A stretch of 64,000 nt of DNA, from assembly GCA_039881145.1 (NCBI GenBank), contig JAYKKI010000067.1:1994001-2058000 (forward strand), in the 5' to 3' direction. The notes beneath the pieces are model-generated. The model was not told where the DNA came from. It saw only the letters and a program-made list of their open reading frames with translations, and searched no databases. Within the stretch, counting starts at the first letter, position 1; each line of letters starts with the position of its first letter. Made by a program: the position numbers and the translations under genes. This DNA is from Druceiella hillmani. Its lineage: Eukaryota; Arthropoda; Insecta; Lepidoptera; Hepialidae. This document shows, in pieces, positions 23,336 to 37,077 of this stretch.

Positions 23336-24479
23336 TATACATGTCCTAATGTTTGCGAGATTTTTTATTAACACCTAAAAAAATAATAGCCGAACTAATA
23401 TCGATAGAATTGCAATAAAGATATCAACAGATTTATTTTGAATTTTTAAATGTGACAACGTATGTAATCTTGGAAAACTAATTTGAGTGAAGTGTGACTT
23501 TCAAAATATGTAATTTACTAGGTGTAAAATAAATAAACGAGGTAAAGGTTACGTGACATTATTCGCGAAATGAAATATAGGGACAATGTTATTTTGTTTT
23601 TTGGAACTTTCTTCGTTACTTCTATCATGGTCAGATTGTTTTTTACTAATACTTAATAGACAAAAATTCAAAAGAATTCGACAATAATTATGTTTTATGC
23701 TAATGAGCGTATGGATTTAAACATTTTGTATGTAACTATTTTTTAATTTTAGAAATTTGAAAGCGAGCCACCTCTATCAAAGGCGTATGCATCGAAGGCA
23801 TCTATCTTACTAGCCTCCGTTGCCGATACACAACAAGGTCTTTGATTTAATTAATTGTATGTGAAATGTAATCAAAAAATTTGAGTAAATTTAGTAAACT
23901 TACTAATGCAGGCTCGAAGCCGAATTAATTGTGTTATTTGACAACTATATGTGCAAAATTTCATTAAGAAGGGAAATATAACAGGCAATACTAATTTGTA
24001 TCTTCCTCATTACATAAACAACGAGTTCTCGAACAATTAATTCTGACGTTAATGTCTTATTATTCTTATGCCGCATCAACAAATAGCATAGCACTACCTC
24101 AGCTAAAATCTAAATAAGTATTTCAATAAACTCGAAATCTATTGAACAAAATGACATAAATAATATAATAAACAAAATGACATAAATAATATATAGCGGG
24201 GAGCTCCCCCTGCACACGTACAAGTCACAAGTTCGCGTGAAGTCAAATCGTATGTTTTGCACAAATAGACTGGGACCTTAACACGGGCGAATATTCAGCG
24301 ACATGCTACAGCTGAACGTATGAGCCTCACTATCAAGTTACCACAAGCTGATGTTGTAGATTTAGGTGTAAAAACAAATTCTCGGTTGACATTTTGGGAT
24401 CATATTTAATTTCATGAAACACTATTTGTGCCCAAATATAATGATCATTTGTTTTGCGCACAGCCATAATGTATAGAAC

Positions 24480-24745
24480 TATGTGTTTCCCGCCTTTAAT
24501 GCAGTAAGAACTTCCTCATTATTCAATTATTTAGGGACATCGTAAATAATGATCGACGATAGTTTGGCCCTCTTTTCTTCAATTCTAACACCATCAAGGT
24601 CGGCTGTCGCCTCTTAAAAAGGATGCACGCTGAACTTTAATGCCGAATTCTTTACTTTTCAAGGAGATCTTCGATGCTGCTAAGATCTCCGTACTTGTCT
24701 TGGGCTCTTTTTCTTTTTTTAGTGCTACGCTATATGAAGTTGGAC
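24480..24745 (-). pseudogene. LINE ORF1 (gag-like) fragment
   Basis: On the minus strand, one frame gives TSTEILAASKISLKSKEFGI followed by KVQRASFLRGDS and a stop, and the next register gives DLDGVRIEEKRAKLSS then IIIYDVPK, a stop, and LNNEEVLTAL. This matches the central region of the nucleic-acid-binding ORF1 of many insect non-LTR retrotransposons, with a short 'G-x-x-V-x-x' block followed by 'K-x-x-P-x-I-I-I-Y-D-V-P' before the zinc knuckles. One frameshift and stops make it dead. No reverse transcriptase follows in the same orientation (24480 downward). It could be another gag-like protein. Confidence 0.45.
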
Positions 24746-27700
24746 CACAAATAGATAATATGGGAATAGAAACCTATTAAGCATGGATGGAACTCGTACT
24801 ACAACGGTTCCATACACACTTAGACATATATAAACATTAAATGTATATGTACATGCTTAAGTGTATGCAGATACTTCGTTTCTCTTTGAAATTAGTATTA
24901 TTTTACGCCATATAAATATATTGCCTGACAGGTATACAGGTGTAAATACATTGTCTAACATGTTTTGCAAACCATTTAAATAAAATATTTCTTACACAAA
25001 TGTAAACATAAATCTAAAAAATTATGAAATTTAGAAACGTTATAATTTAACGTTATAATTTTCTAATAACTCTACTTCCATAATTTTGACTTGAATAGTT
25101 TCATCTACAAAGGGGGATATAAATTTATAAACATATTACAACAATACCTCTAAAACTATCAAAATTCTGAATAAATAGTTATTCAATTGTTCAGAATTAC
25201 GATAATAAACTAAAGTAATTCTGAATAATAGAGAAATTCTCAAAACTTTCCTGTAATTCACAACACAACGGAAATTGTTTACTTTCCCTCCAAAAATGTT
25301 CATTAGAATATTTTTAACTTTTGGGATAATTGGGATATTAAGTTTTACCACTATACTAAACGGTTTGTAACAAAATATTTGACAATTTAATAATACCTCT
25401 TACATCAAATTCTAAAAAAATAAATAAGTTTTGAAAGTTGCTCTGTCAATTGATATCGCACTACATAAAAAATAAAAAAAATGTAAAACATCGTTTGTCC
25501 TCTATAAAAAATTTTTATCAATATTTTTGAGTATTATTTACTGATACATGCCAATTAGTATAGCCTCGTCATTAAGCTTAATTTCAAATTGCTCCGTGAA
25601 ATTATTTCTAAACGACACTCGGACAGACGTACGGAGGTACCCGTGGTCTTTTAAGGGTTCCGTTTTTCCCTTTTGAAGTACCGCGGATTGTAACGAATTT
25701 CTATTTTTCTCGCCCGATCGAACCACTGTCGGTGCACTATTTGCGCACCGTTTCGCAACGTTTGTACGGATTGTACCGCGATCAGCGCACGGCGCATGCA
25801 GAGATTTCTCGAAAACTGTTAGTCATAGGAATTAGGATCTGCGATAATTAATTTTTCGTATTTGGTGTTCAGAAGAAGTACCATGAAAATACTTATCCTC
25901 TTATCCTTTCAGTAATACACCTATCCTGATGCAATAAAGGATGGAATAAACAATATAACCGAAAAGGTAGGTTTGCCATAAAGTTTTAAAAAATAAGTTG
26001 AACATGATGTTCAATATTTCGTTATTCAATTCAATAAAAAATTATCAAGGCTCTTGAAATATATCGGACACTACACTATTAGCGCGGCGATATGCACGAA
26101 GCAATACACAAACTACTAACCCAATATAATTATTAATACGATATGTAAACATAAATTTTGAAGAAAGCATCAAGCCACCTACCGGATTTCATTTTAGTCA
26201 AATACATATTACAGCCCAGTGGTCTCAACTTGGATAAAGAATTAAAAAACAATGCAACAATCATGAAGTTGTCGCTTATCCTGAAAATTGTTTGAACGTT
26301 ATAATCGAAGTTTATTCGTGACATTATTGAAAACTTCATATTTATTCTGAAAAATTATAATTTCATTAATATCTACCGTCGTTTTAACGAAAGTGTAAAC
26401 ATTGAAATCACATAAATGATATATTTAGCATACAGAAAACTTTTGAATATAATATAGAAAACTTCAATATAACTTGCTAAGTCCAATAGAAACACGGCCA
26501 AGGAATATTTTGATTGAGAAATTAAGAAGATGGATCTTCTTCCTCTCTTGAGAAGACAATAGTTCTGCCCAATGTGTCGTAATTGTCATCTTTTAACTTT
26601 TCTTGAGAGGTTTGAAACGGGTAAGCCAGTAGCCCCAGCTGCTTTATTGATTCGTTTTCCATCTTTAACCAATTCCGAAATAATATGTAATGGTATTTCA
26701 CCACCATTAGTATCTTATTTCTGTTTTTAATAACATAATATTTCCAATACACCTTAAAACCAAATATTTCATGTTATGTCTTCTTACAGGCGTTTCGGCG
26801 TTTTTTTTTCATCTATTCACATGGTCAAAATACTCACTGCACCCAATATCCTTTACATCGAGTACTTTATCTTAATATTTTACCCCACCGGAAGTTATCT
26901 GGTGTAAGCAAAGTACGATAGTCGTTATGCCCAAAGCACCTCGTATTTACATGAAAACTGACAAATTCCGCTACCGACAAAATGTGATGAAATGTTAACA
27001 TTTATCTCGGTAAATGTACAGTTCCTCAACAAGTCACGCAAAAATCATAATCTTCGCTTTTCACGCCCCGCATGACGAATATTCTGATATACGACGCACG
27101 CACCGCCGCACTAAATCATAATGTAACACGAAAATACACTCGCCTTCAATATTCCAACCACGCTTTAGCTCTTCACAGCTTCGAACTTTCTTCTACTGTG
27201 TTTCCGTATTTCATTCCGATTAGCTTTTCCTCTTTGTAAAAAGTATTGTATGTACAAAGTATACATAAATATCATAATGTAAATATGGGGCTAAAAAAAT
27301 AAAATATAATAAACGAGAATGAATATATATAATAAACGTGAAAGACGTGTCGTAGTGCTACAGTGTGACAACTAGACTACGGGGTGACGACTAGACTAGT
27401 TAGAGGTCGGAGATAGATTGACAAACAAAAACATTGCCTTTATTTCTTGCATAAAACGTGACTTAGAAATGCCGCAGACTCACCTCTACACTACTTGACA
27501 CAAAGAAACTATATACCTACCTTAATTTAACTCCATATTTTATAAATAATGTATTTGTTAAAACCTGCGAAAAACAATAAAGTGTACGACCTAATATATG
27601 TTCAAAAGTACATCTTTATCACGACTAAAATAGAACATGCAATACAATTAATGACAACACCAGGCTGCGGAAAGCAATCAGTGATATTACAATAGCGTTA

Positions 27701-28415
27701 TTTTGTTCGGTTTCGTAACACGATTTCTTCCAGTCTCACGTGAACTCGTGAATAGTAAGTATTTCACCAGAAATTAGATTAAAATTATTTGTTGTCTTAA
27801 TTTGAAATTATAGATCACACGCGTATATATGGCACCTTATTTATCTGTACAACCGTCTAAAGTTTTACTTCAGCAACTGATTTAAATTTAATCTTAGTTT
27901 GATCCGAAATTTTGCTGGTGTCAACAAGGGATTATCCAAAATTTAATTTATATTCATTCATATTTACATCAACGCTTATTGATATTTTCAACGCCTATAC
28001 AAATTTGACTTTTATATCACTAGACCTTTTCTAGATCATTTTTATTATTTTACCTATCTCATCTTTATTTGAAAACTTGTTTTGTTCGAAGATTAATGTT
28101 TAATTGTTCTTACAAAACAAACATATTTTAAGAAAAATGCAATATGCTATCACTTATATTTCAGAATTTATTGTATACACGACAAATTATCGAAAGCAAA
28201 CCATAAGAAATAAGTATAAGCTATTTTTTATTTAATAAAACATTAATAGTGTTGGAAATTTTTACACTTTGAATTAGTTTTATATACCTCAAAATAATGA
28301 TATTGAGGTTAACAAAAAAATACAGTCACGTTTATAAAGAATTGTCAAATAAAAAATTGTATCTAAATCAGTCATTAGATATTGTAACGTAATACATGTA
28401 ATATATGTACGCATG
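24746..28415. other. Non-coding stretch with a recurrent tail motif
   Basis: No gene recognised. At 25617-25690 CGGACAGACGTACGGAGGTA is followed by AAGGGTTCCGTTTTTCCC, a motif also seen at five or more other places in this window. There are small direct duplications at 24136-24185 and 27365-27400. A 76-codon minus-strand frame (26522-26752) and a 62-codon one (25538-25726, over the motif) are unassigned. Confidence 0.4.
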
Positions 28416-28418
28416 CAA

Positions 28419-28640
28419 GATCGACGCTTGCCGTTCAGACGTTCGCACGGATACATGATTGACGCTTGCCGTTCAAACGTTCCACACTCGAACATGATTG
28501 AGGCTTGCCGTTCAAACGTAGGCAAGCATACATGATTGACGCTTGCCTTCAAACGTTTGCATGGATACATGATTGACGCTTGCCGTTCAAAGTTGCACAC
28601 TCAAACATGATTGAGGCTTGCCGGTTCAAATATACGCATG
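28419..28640. repeat. 38-bp minisatellite with three-unit higher-order pattern
   Basis: Six units built on GATTGACGCTTGCCGTTCAA begin at 28419, 28457, 28496, 28534, 28571 and 28609, spaced 37-39 bases. The variable part before each unit shows a higher-order pattern: units 2 and 5 share GGATACAT, units 3 and 6 share CACACTC and AACATGATTGAGG, so a three-unit block of about 114 bases has been repeated. The array keeps one frame only in part and does not encode a known domain. It resembles a CRISPR array only superficially. Confidence 0.9.
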
Positions 28641-28850
28641 CATCCATGCACTATTTCGAGTTCCAGCGCACATAAAAGCTCTTATATACACGTGCATGCA
28701 TCAATTTCCTTAATGTGTAATTTTGACTCTCTTGAAACAGTATCATCGAAAAACTATATCTCAAACTCGACTTCGAATTCTAACATAGTTACCGTACTTC
28801 CTTCACTCTTCATCTCGATCGAAAGTCAAATGAGACATTAAGACACACAG

Positions 28851-28890
28851 TTTGTGCACAGTTTTCTCGGTAGAGAAAACTGTGCACAAA
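28851..28890. repeat. Perfect 18-bp-arm hairpin
   Basis: TTTGTGCACAGTTTTCTC at 28851-28868 is the exact reverse complement of 28873-28890, with a GGTA loop. Confidence 0.92.
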
Positions 28891-30476
<1,586 letters not shown>

Positions 30477-30478
30477 AT

Positions 30479-31720
30479 TCATCATCATATTTGGCACGAC
30501 AGCCCAGGGTGGGCCAAGGTCTTCTGTTGGAGATTCTTCCAGGAGGTTCTGCTCTTCGCCTGGGTTTTCCAGTTCTTTATCCTGAGAATGTTACAGTTTT
30601 CTTCAATGAATTGAACCATCGTAATTTTGGTCTTCTTCTACGAGTTGTTAGAGGTTTTGCGATGAAAACTTTCTTTACTGGGTTTTCATCTTTCATTCTA
30701 GATACGTGGGCAGCCCAGTTCATTCTTTCGATTTTGATGGTTTTTATGACATCAGGCTCACCAAACAACCTACAGATTTTTGAGTTAAGACGTCTTCGCC
30801 AAATACCATTTTCCTTGACACCCCCAAAAATTCTCCTCAGAATCCTTCTTTCAAAGGCTGCTATTTTATTCTCTCCAGTTCTAGTCAAAGGCCAGGTTTC
30901 TGAACCATATGCTAGAACTGGCATAATAAGAGTTTTATGTACTAATAATTTTGTTTTTCTTGTAATAAAAGAAGATTTAAGAATGGAGCTTAGTCCAAAA
31001 AATGCTTTATTGGCCGATGATATGCAATTCTGAATTTCAGAGATAGTGTCATTCTTATTGTTAACACAAGATCCAAGGTAGGTAAAGCAGTCAACCGTTT
31101 CAAATGTATGTGAGCCAATCTCCAAACTATTATGTGCAATATTTGGTGGAATTTTTTGTGTAGCCATATACTTAGTCTTGGAGTCGTCAGATCTTCAGAG
31201 AGGGCACCATTGAATTTTATTTTACATTTTTTCTTCTCCATAGAACACATTACAAGTCTTATTAACTTGCTCGGAATTTTGAATTCATACATTGCATCTT
31301 TTAAATGCTTTCTACTAATACTGCCAAATGCTGATTTAAAGTTTACAACTAAGTGATGAGTATCAATATCATACTCAATTGATTTTTCAATAATTTGGCG
31401 TAAACAAAAAATTTGATCAACAGTAGATTTTCCACTTCTAAATCTGTATTGATAGCTGCCAATTTCAAAATCAACGAATGGTTTTAGTCTCATAAACAGA
31501 ATGTTGGATAGAATTTTATAGCTTGTGCATATTAAGCTAATGTCTCTATAATTGGAGCAAACCATTGGGTCTCCTTTTTTATGAACAGGGCACAAAATAC
31601 TAATGTTCCATTCTGAAGGAAGCTTTTCAGAGTTCTAAATATTCACAATTAAATTTTGCAGGTGATCATATAGCCTAGGACATCGATTTTTTAGCAATTC
31701 TGCAGTTACAATGGTGGTCT
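30479..31720 (-). pseudogene. LINE reverse transcriptase 3' half with internal deletion
   Basis: On the minus strand this starts at TAELLK (about 31708), gives PSEWNISILCPVHKKGD, NYRDISLICTSYKILSNIL, the finger motif SYQYRFRSGKSTVDQIF (31440-31480), and NFKSAFGSISRKHLK in place of the 'F-K-x-A-F-D-S-I' block. After FNGALSEDL (about 31195) it jumps straight to TKYMATQKIP and the C-terminal region TVDCFTYLGSCVNNKND, LLVHKTLIMPVLAYGSETW, ENKIAAFERRILRRIFG and RPKLRWFNS. The roughly 100 residues that normally hold the Tyr-Ala-Asp-Asp catalytic box are missing, and the first catalytic Asp is Gly. The 3' end is well kept and ends in a short GATGATGA tail near 30479. The 5' end is truncated. Confidence 0.88.
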
Positions 31721-32876
31721 ATGGAACCACAGTTTTTATTTTCATAAAATTATTATCCAAAATTATATTGGAACAATATTTGGAACAATTTATAATAAAA
31801 TATTTGGAACAAAATGCGATAGTGCAAAGGGAATATCTAAAAGATTGCGTAAATCCGGACCAAATCGGAATGAAAAACGTTTGTTAGAAGAATTATATTT
31901 CAGTTAAGAAAGCGACAGAAAGTCACGTCACTACACTGAACGACGTTTTAAAATCGAATTCCATAAAAAGTTTAGTTAAAAAAACGATCACAGTGTTAAA
32001 AAGGATATTACTAGAATTTTATTGTTGAGAGAATCGATAGATATAATTAGGGACAGACAATGAAATTAAAGACAACCTACCCAACACCATAACTATGGAT
32101 CCGAAAATTGTGAAATACACGTACGCGTTACATTAAGCGTAGACCTATTAAAGGAAAAGAACTTTATAAATTACTAACTTTATTTATAAATGATTAAAGG
32201 CTATTATTATACTGATTTATAAAGAGGAAAGATTTGTTAGTCGGTCGTTTTTTTTTGAGTTTGCTACAAAAACGACTTAATTGTTTAAGATGAAATGTTT
32301 ACAATCCTATAGTTTGTAGTGTCCAAATACACGAGGCTTATTATTCATAATGAGAAATCTTATTAAACTGTAGGTAAAAGCAATTTAAATGAAGGGAATC
32401 TAAATGTACCGATTTTGTTTTTGAGCTATACTTTGTAACCATTATAATTTTTTTATAATTATGTGGGAAGATATTGTAAACAATATAAAAATCTAGAAAT
32501 AATCGCAACAGTGACCATCCCTAATTAATACAAATTGCCTATTGTAACCAGTTTTCTATTTCAAAATCGGACCATCAATGTATTTTAGATTCAAACATAA
32601 TTAAATTGTTATTTTAACACCAAAATTATGTTTAAAATAATTCTATATTTCGATCAGATCTATAAAAAAGGATGTACTTAGTACTTACACATAGCTAATA
32701 TTCAATAATGTGAAGGGCTAATTATTAAAGAGTTTTGAATGAGTGGACCAGTAATGTCGTTTGATTTTTTTATATGATTAAGTTTATTAAATTTCTCCGC
32801 TTCACAAGTATTTTTTAATAATATTTTACTATAACGGCCTCGCGTAGCTTCATTGTTAAACCGCTTTATATCTTAC
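31721..32876. other. Non-coding stretch, no gene recognised
   Basis: Next to the LINE, 31770-31810 holds three imperfect copies of TATTTGGAACAA. The rest is AT-rich. A possible short relic with many Lys codons around 31820-32030 on the plus strand could not be assigned. Confidence 0.4.
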
Positions 32877-32982
32877 ACGACCAGCAGAGAGAGACGCCGC
32901 TATATAAGAAAGTAAAATAGATTTATAGCTTAGCATTTCCCTCTCGTTTTTTCTTGCAGCAACATCTCTCTTTGCTGGTCGT
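32877..32982. mobile_element. Short terminal-inverted-repeat element (MITE candidate)
   Basis: ACGACCAGCAGAGAGAGA at 32877-32894 is the reverse complement of 32965-32982 with one mismatch. The 70 bases between are unrelated to the arms. Size and structure fit a miniature inverted-repeat transposable element. Target-site duplications are not obvious (TTAC on the left, ACAT on the right). Confidence 0.55.
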
Positions 32983-34117
32983 ACATTATGAAAGAGGGGT
33001 AAATTATTATTAGTAAAATAACTTACATTCTAGAGTAATTTGTATATCTCAAAACTGCCCTAGATAAAATACTTAATTATCTTTGAGAACAGAATTTATA
33101 TACAATGATTAGTTTCAAAGACTAACACGGACAAATACACAGTTTGACCAACAAATTCATTTTTTATAATTGTATATATAAGCATTTATGCATTACAAAA
33201 TTAAGCCGTATAATGTACCGTACTTGCTACTTGCTTAGAACATCGAATAAATAACTAAACTGCTAAGGATATCTGAATACGTGAATATAAAAAAAAATAA
33301 AAATTAGAATAAAATGGAGGTATCATCCGTTTTTTAAGGCAAATCAGGAATAGGCAGCTAGTACCACGTAAAATTGCTATTATTTCAAGACTCCTCCTTT
33401 GTCATGTCATTTGCTCTTAATGTATATCACTTCGTAACCAATGTCGCTGCAACCCACAGAGTGGTTTTTGAAAGTTCATTTTCACTATCACACCAATGTT
33501 ACAGCTAGTGAAACAAACACAAACAAATATTCTAGCACCGAACTTCTAGAAAAATAATTTCCATTAATAAGAAATTTGTTTAAAAATATGACCTAAAAAT
33601 AAATGAAGTTTAAACGAATAAAGTGATTAAGTGTAATACTGTAAAAATAATTACATTAATTAACTTGTATTAATCAATCATAGCGAGAACTCTTAATGAT
33701 AGACAATATCACCAATTCGAATTAAGCATACACCCACTAGGTGGCTGAAGCTAAAAAGTGTTTTTTAATCCTGAATAAACTTCTAAGACCGCTTGCTATA
33801 TTAAATATTTCCAAATAATCACCACGAATATATGGGAATAAACTGAATAGCTATATACAAGAACTGAAAATAAAAATGGGAAAATATCCATTAACGCTTA
33901 GTTAAGGTGAGGTGGAAACATAATACGACAAAAGTGAACATGAAGAAATATAATAAATAAGCATGAAGATCCAATATAGTGCTAAATACCTGGCGGCCAA
34001 ATATATTCTCAAATATCAAAGAAATATTAAAGTGATAAAAAGAAAGTTTCCAGATAGGGTGAAATATATAAAATATTCACAACTTATACAAGTACAATCT
34101 GGGTATTATTACCTTTA
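32983..34117. other. Non-coding stretch upstream of a LINE 5' region
   Basis: AT-rich. The end may contain the 5' untranslated region of the LINE that follows, but its start cannot be placed by eye. Confidence 0.35.
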
Positions 34118-34920
34118 CTAATAATAATAACTACGCCATCTGGCGTTAAGTGCATTACTACTACTAGGGCAAAAGAGCTCTATAGATAACTGGTAGTTTT
34201 GACTATCAGAAAACTTTACCTTTACCAAAATAATTATGAAATAAAATTGGGTATCAAATTCTAGAAATGAAAAATGGCATCCAAAAAAATCAGCAAAATT
34301 GTAACCTCTTTGACAAAACTTGAGGAGAACGTTGCTATCAATATAAGTAGTAAAATCAACAAAAAGTTTGAACAAATTAATAGCGGCTTGAGTACATTGC
34401 GATCGAGAAGAGATGATCAAGAAAAGATACTAAATGCATTGGAGAAAATTGAAATACAAGGGCTATCTTCATAGAGAAGCAGGAGAAAAGTCTTGCAGTA
34501 GAAAGTCATACAACAGAAAGTCATACAGATTATAGAAGAAATTTTAAAAATAAATTTACATTAATTTGAAGTGGAATCTATAAGAAATTTGGGAAAAAAT
34601 AAAACAACACTAGGTCCATAGACTTTGCAATTATTGAAGACTCGAAAATTTGCCGCAAGGAACAGACGTTTATATCCAACAAGAATTACCACCAAAAATT
34701 CTAAAAATTATAGAGGCATTAAAAGTACAACAAAAAGAAGAAATTCGATAGAGAAAACAAAGCGTCTATACGTGATAATAAATGTACATGCAATAACACT
34801 AAACTATAGTAGTAAAATAGGGCCACCGGCATCCCTACCCAAACTATACAAACTACAACACGAAAAAAGAAACTTCCACAAATATCAAGACAAAAAAAAG
34901 GCATAAAACCTATACCCAAC
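34118..34920 (+). pseudogene. LINE ORF1 relic with coiled-coil start
   Basis: A frame starting at 34274 begins MASKKISKIVTSLTKLEENV and continues NISSKINKKFEQINSGLSTL and RRDDQEKILNALEKIEIQ, a heptad-like coiled coil typical of the N terminus of LINE ORF1 proteins, then stops at 34474. Further on, the register giving GTDVYIQQELPPKILKII and EALKVQQKEEI (about 34660-34750) fits the conserved C-terminal block of this ORF1 type ('N-I-Y-I-x-E-D-L-P-K'). The two parts are in different frames, so it is inactive. Upstream, CTACGCCATCTGGCG near 34134 may be the element's 5' region. It is followed in the same orientation by an endonuclease relic. Confidence 0.5.
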
Positions 34921-35314
34921 TCACAACTTACGAGAAATATGTCGAGAGTCCGGCTCAGAATATCAAGGATCAGAAAACAACAGCATGAAATTTAGAGGCC
35001 CTCTCCATAACTGCGTCTAATCCTAAATACCAAAAATTCACAGTCATATCTCAATACGAGAGAAACTAACCAAAAGCCTCCATGGGTTATACGAATAACT
35101 GTCAAAGTTGTATAGTTTCCTTCAACGTTAAATCACCATCAAATGACATTAGAATACTGGAACTAGAAGATGCATAAACATGTAATAAAGTGCAATTATT
35201 GAAGAAAAAAATAGTACATAGTATGCAGTTATAGAAAAACTCACAACATGCAAAAAATGAATCGAATTTCTATACAAAAAGCAAAAACATGTGACATTAT
35301 AAGTTTTATAGCTA

Positions 35315-35720
35315 TATCAGAGAGAGAGCAGCTGCTATTGAAGTAAAAAATTACGACAAACTATTCACTATAACCCAAACTTACGCCCCTAAATAAACTT
35401 CTATCAAAAATTAAATGAATGTATTATGAGACAATATGATCAGAAATAATGGAAAAATGCACGAAAAATATAATCGTCTTGGGTAATATGATAGCAAAAA
35501 TAGAAGAACCTAGAAAGGGTGAATCTTTAGCAATGGGCAAATAACTTTTAACATAGAAATAACGTGAAAATAATTAATGCAATTTTTGAAAACTACTAGT
35601 TACGATGGATTTGGAAATCACCTGACGACATCATAAAGAACTGATATTATAAATTTTTTCCAAAATTTCATGGCTACAAAGAAACCCGGATTTTGTTGGT
35701 CAGTAACTATAATGCATTAG
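35315..35720 (+). pseudogene. LINE APE-type endonuclease relic
   Basis: Plus-strand frames give RERAAAIEVKNYDKLFTITQ followed by TYAPK (about 35320-35395), the 'Q-x-Y-A-P-T' block of LINE apurinic-like endonucleases, then IVLGNMIAKIEEP-like sequence near 35475-35510 in place of 'I-I-L-G-D-F-N-A-K-I-G', and LRWIWKSPDDIIKN near 35605-35640 in place of 'R-R-W-T-W-x-S-P-D-G-x-x-x-N-x-I-D'. This nuclease nicks target DNA to prime reverse transcription. The catalytic Asp and Asn of the G-D-F-N box appear lost and stops are frequent. Together with the ORF1 relic it forms the 5' half of one LINE. Confidence 0.6.
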
Positions 35721-35904
35721 TGAAAATACTGTGAAAGCGAAATTGCAAAAATTATACTAGATAAAGATCTTATTACAATAGAAATATATTGAAAAACAAA
35801 AATTTCATAAAGAAGTAGCAACCTCTGTAAATCACGAAAAATCATTACAGGTTCAATATGATGACGCGATGATAGCTATCCTCGAATTTTACATTAGGAA
35901 TGTA

Positions 35905-36207
35905 TTTTTTAATGAAACTTCTGTGGGCTCAAAGAGACTAAAATATCGAGGTTAAATTTTAATGCAGTGTTATCAGTGCAACGATTTTATGCAACGTTTT
36001 GTTGTAACGTCTGTGTGTAACAAATCCATTGCAAGAAGGAGGAAAAAGAGGTACTTAGCTCACAAGCTAGACAGATAGGTGAACACAATAGAATAAGACT
36101 GGAAGTAACAAACAAAAGTGGCTCTAACTACTGCTATTGGTAAATTTGTAAATTCTTTGCGTCAAAAGTAAAAAATGGCGCTAACTACGCTATCAAATAT
36201 TTTGTAC

Positions 36208-36261
<54 letters not shown>

Positions 36262-36905
36262 GCGAACTGTCAACGTTCAATGTATAATGTGTATAATGGT
36301 TGTAAATGTAATTAATTACAAGAGCAATACATTCCTTTAGCCTAAATTAGCTGTAGCCTCATTTTTCTTCCGATACTGACATCGCATCTATTTTTGAAGG
36401 ACAACTTCTTTGGGGGTGATGAGACTAAAATGTCAAGGTCAAATTTAATAACGTCTAAATGTAACTAATTTAAGAAGGACGGAAAGTAAGTACTAAGCTA
36501 ACAATCGAAGGGGATATATGAACACAATAAAATAAGACAAGAAGTGTACGTATGCGCGAAGACCAACAAAAATGGTACTCACTACTGCTGTCAGCTGCTT
36601 TTTACTTTAAATGTCTCAAAAGTAAAATGTAAAAATTTTATAAATTTATTTGTATATTTATGATTAATTTATCACTAATTTTGTTTTTATTGTAATTATA
36701 TATATTTTTTTTTATATTAAATTAAAATATTAAAAATATATATATTTAATTTATTTCGGCATTCAATTCGCACATACAGTTGTCGTAAATATAATTTACA
36801 ATAGGAGCAATACATCCCGTCTTCCTTCAGCTGTCTCATTCAGTATTTAGCCGTATTCTGATATTGGCATAGCGACTATTTTTTTAATTGACAATTCTCT
36901 ATGTA
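35905..36905. repeat. Two degenerate ~490-bp tandem units
   Basis: Unit 1 begins GAGACTAAAATATCGAGGT near 35934 and unit 2 GAGACTAAAATGTCAAGGTC at 36421. Each then has a GTAAC..AAGAAGGA..G block, TGAACACAATA(G/A)AATAAGAC, a (A)CTACTGCT block, TCAAAAGTAAAA, an AT-rich middle, and AGAGCAATACATTCC or AGGAGCAATACATCCC followed by GATACTGACATCGC or GATATTGGCATAGC and the end sequence TTCT. The preceding unit end (about 35905) shows a trace of the same boundary. The middle of unit 1 contains a (TA)n run at 36213-36260. They lie between two LINE relics of different types. Confidence 0.7.
36213..36260. repeat. (TA)n microsatellite
   Basis: Pure TA run of almost 50 bases inside tandem unit 1. Confidence 0.95.
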
Positions 36906-37077
36906 AATTTATATAAAGATTTTTTTAGATAATTAGGTCGATTTTTAGTGATATTTTGTAAATTTTCTGAACATACATTCGATATTAAAGTCTTCTTAAA
37001 CGAGTTTCTATATCTATGGACTTACACTTAATATAATCTCTTTCGCTTTCTATCTATCTACCGTTTCACCTCTTACT

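Noticed and set aside
28419..28640. CRISPR-like array
   Set aside because: Repeats and variable parts are about 20 bases each, but the variable parts themselves repeat every third unit and the window is eukaryotic. It is a minisatellite.
30491..31033. Plus-strand 180-codon open frame
   Set aside because: It is the antisense of the LINE C-terminal region, whose minus-strand translation is clearly a known reverse transcriptase tail.
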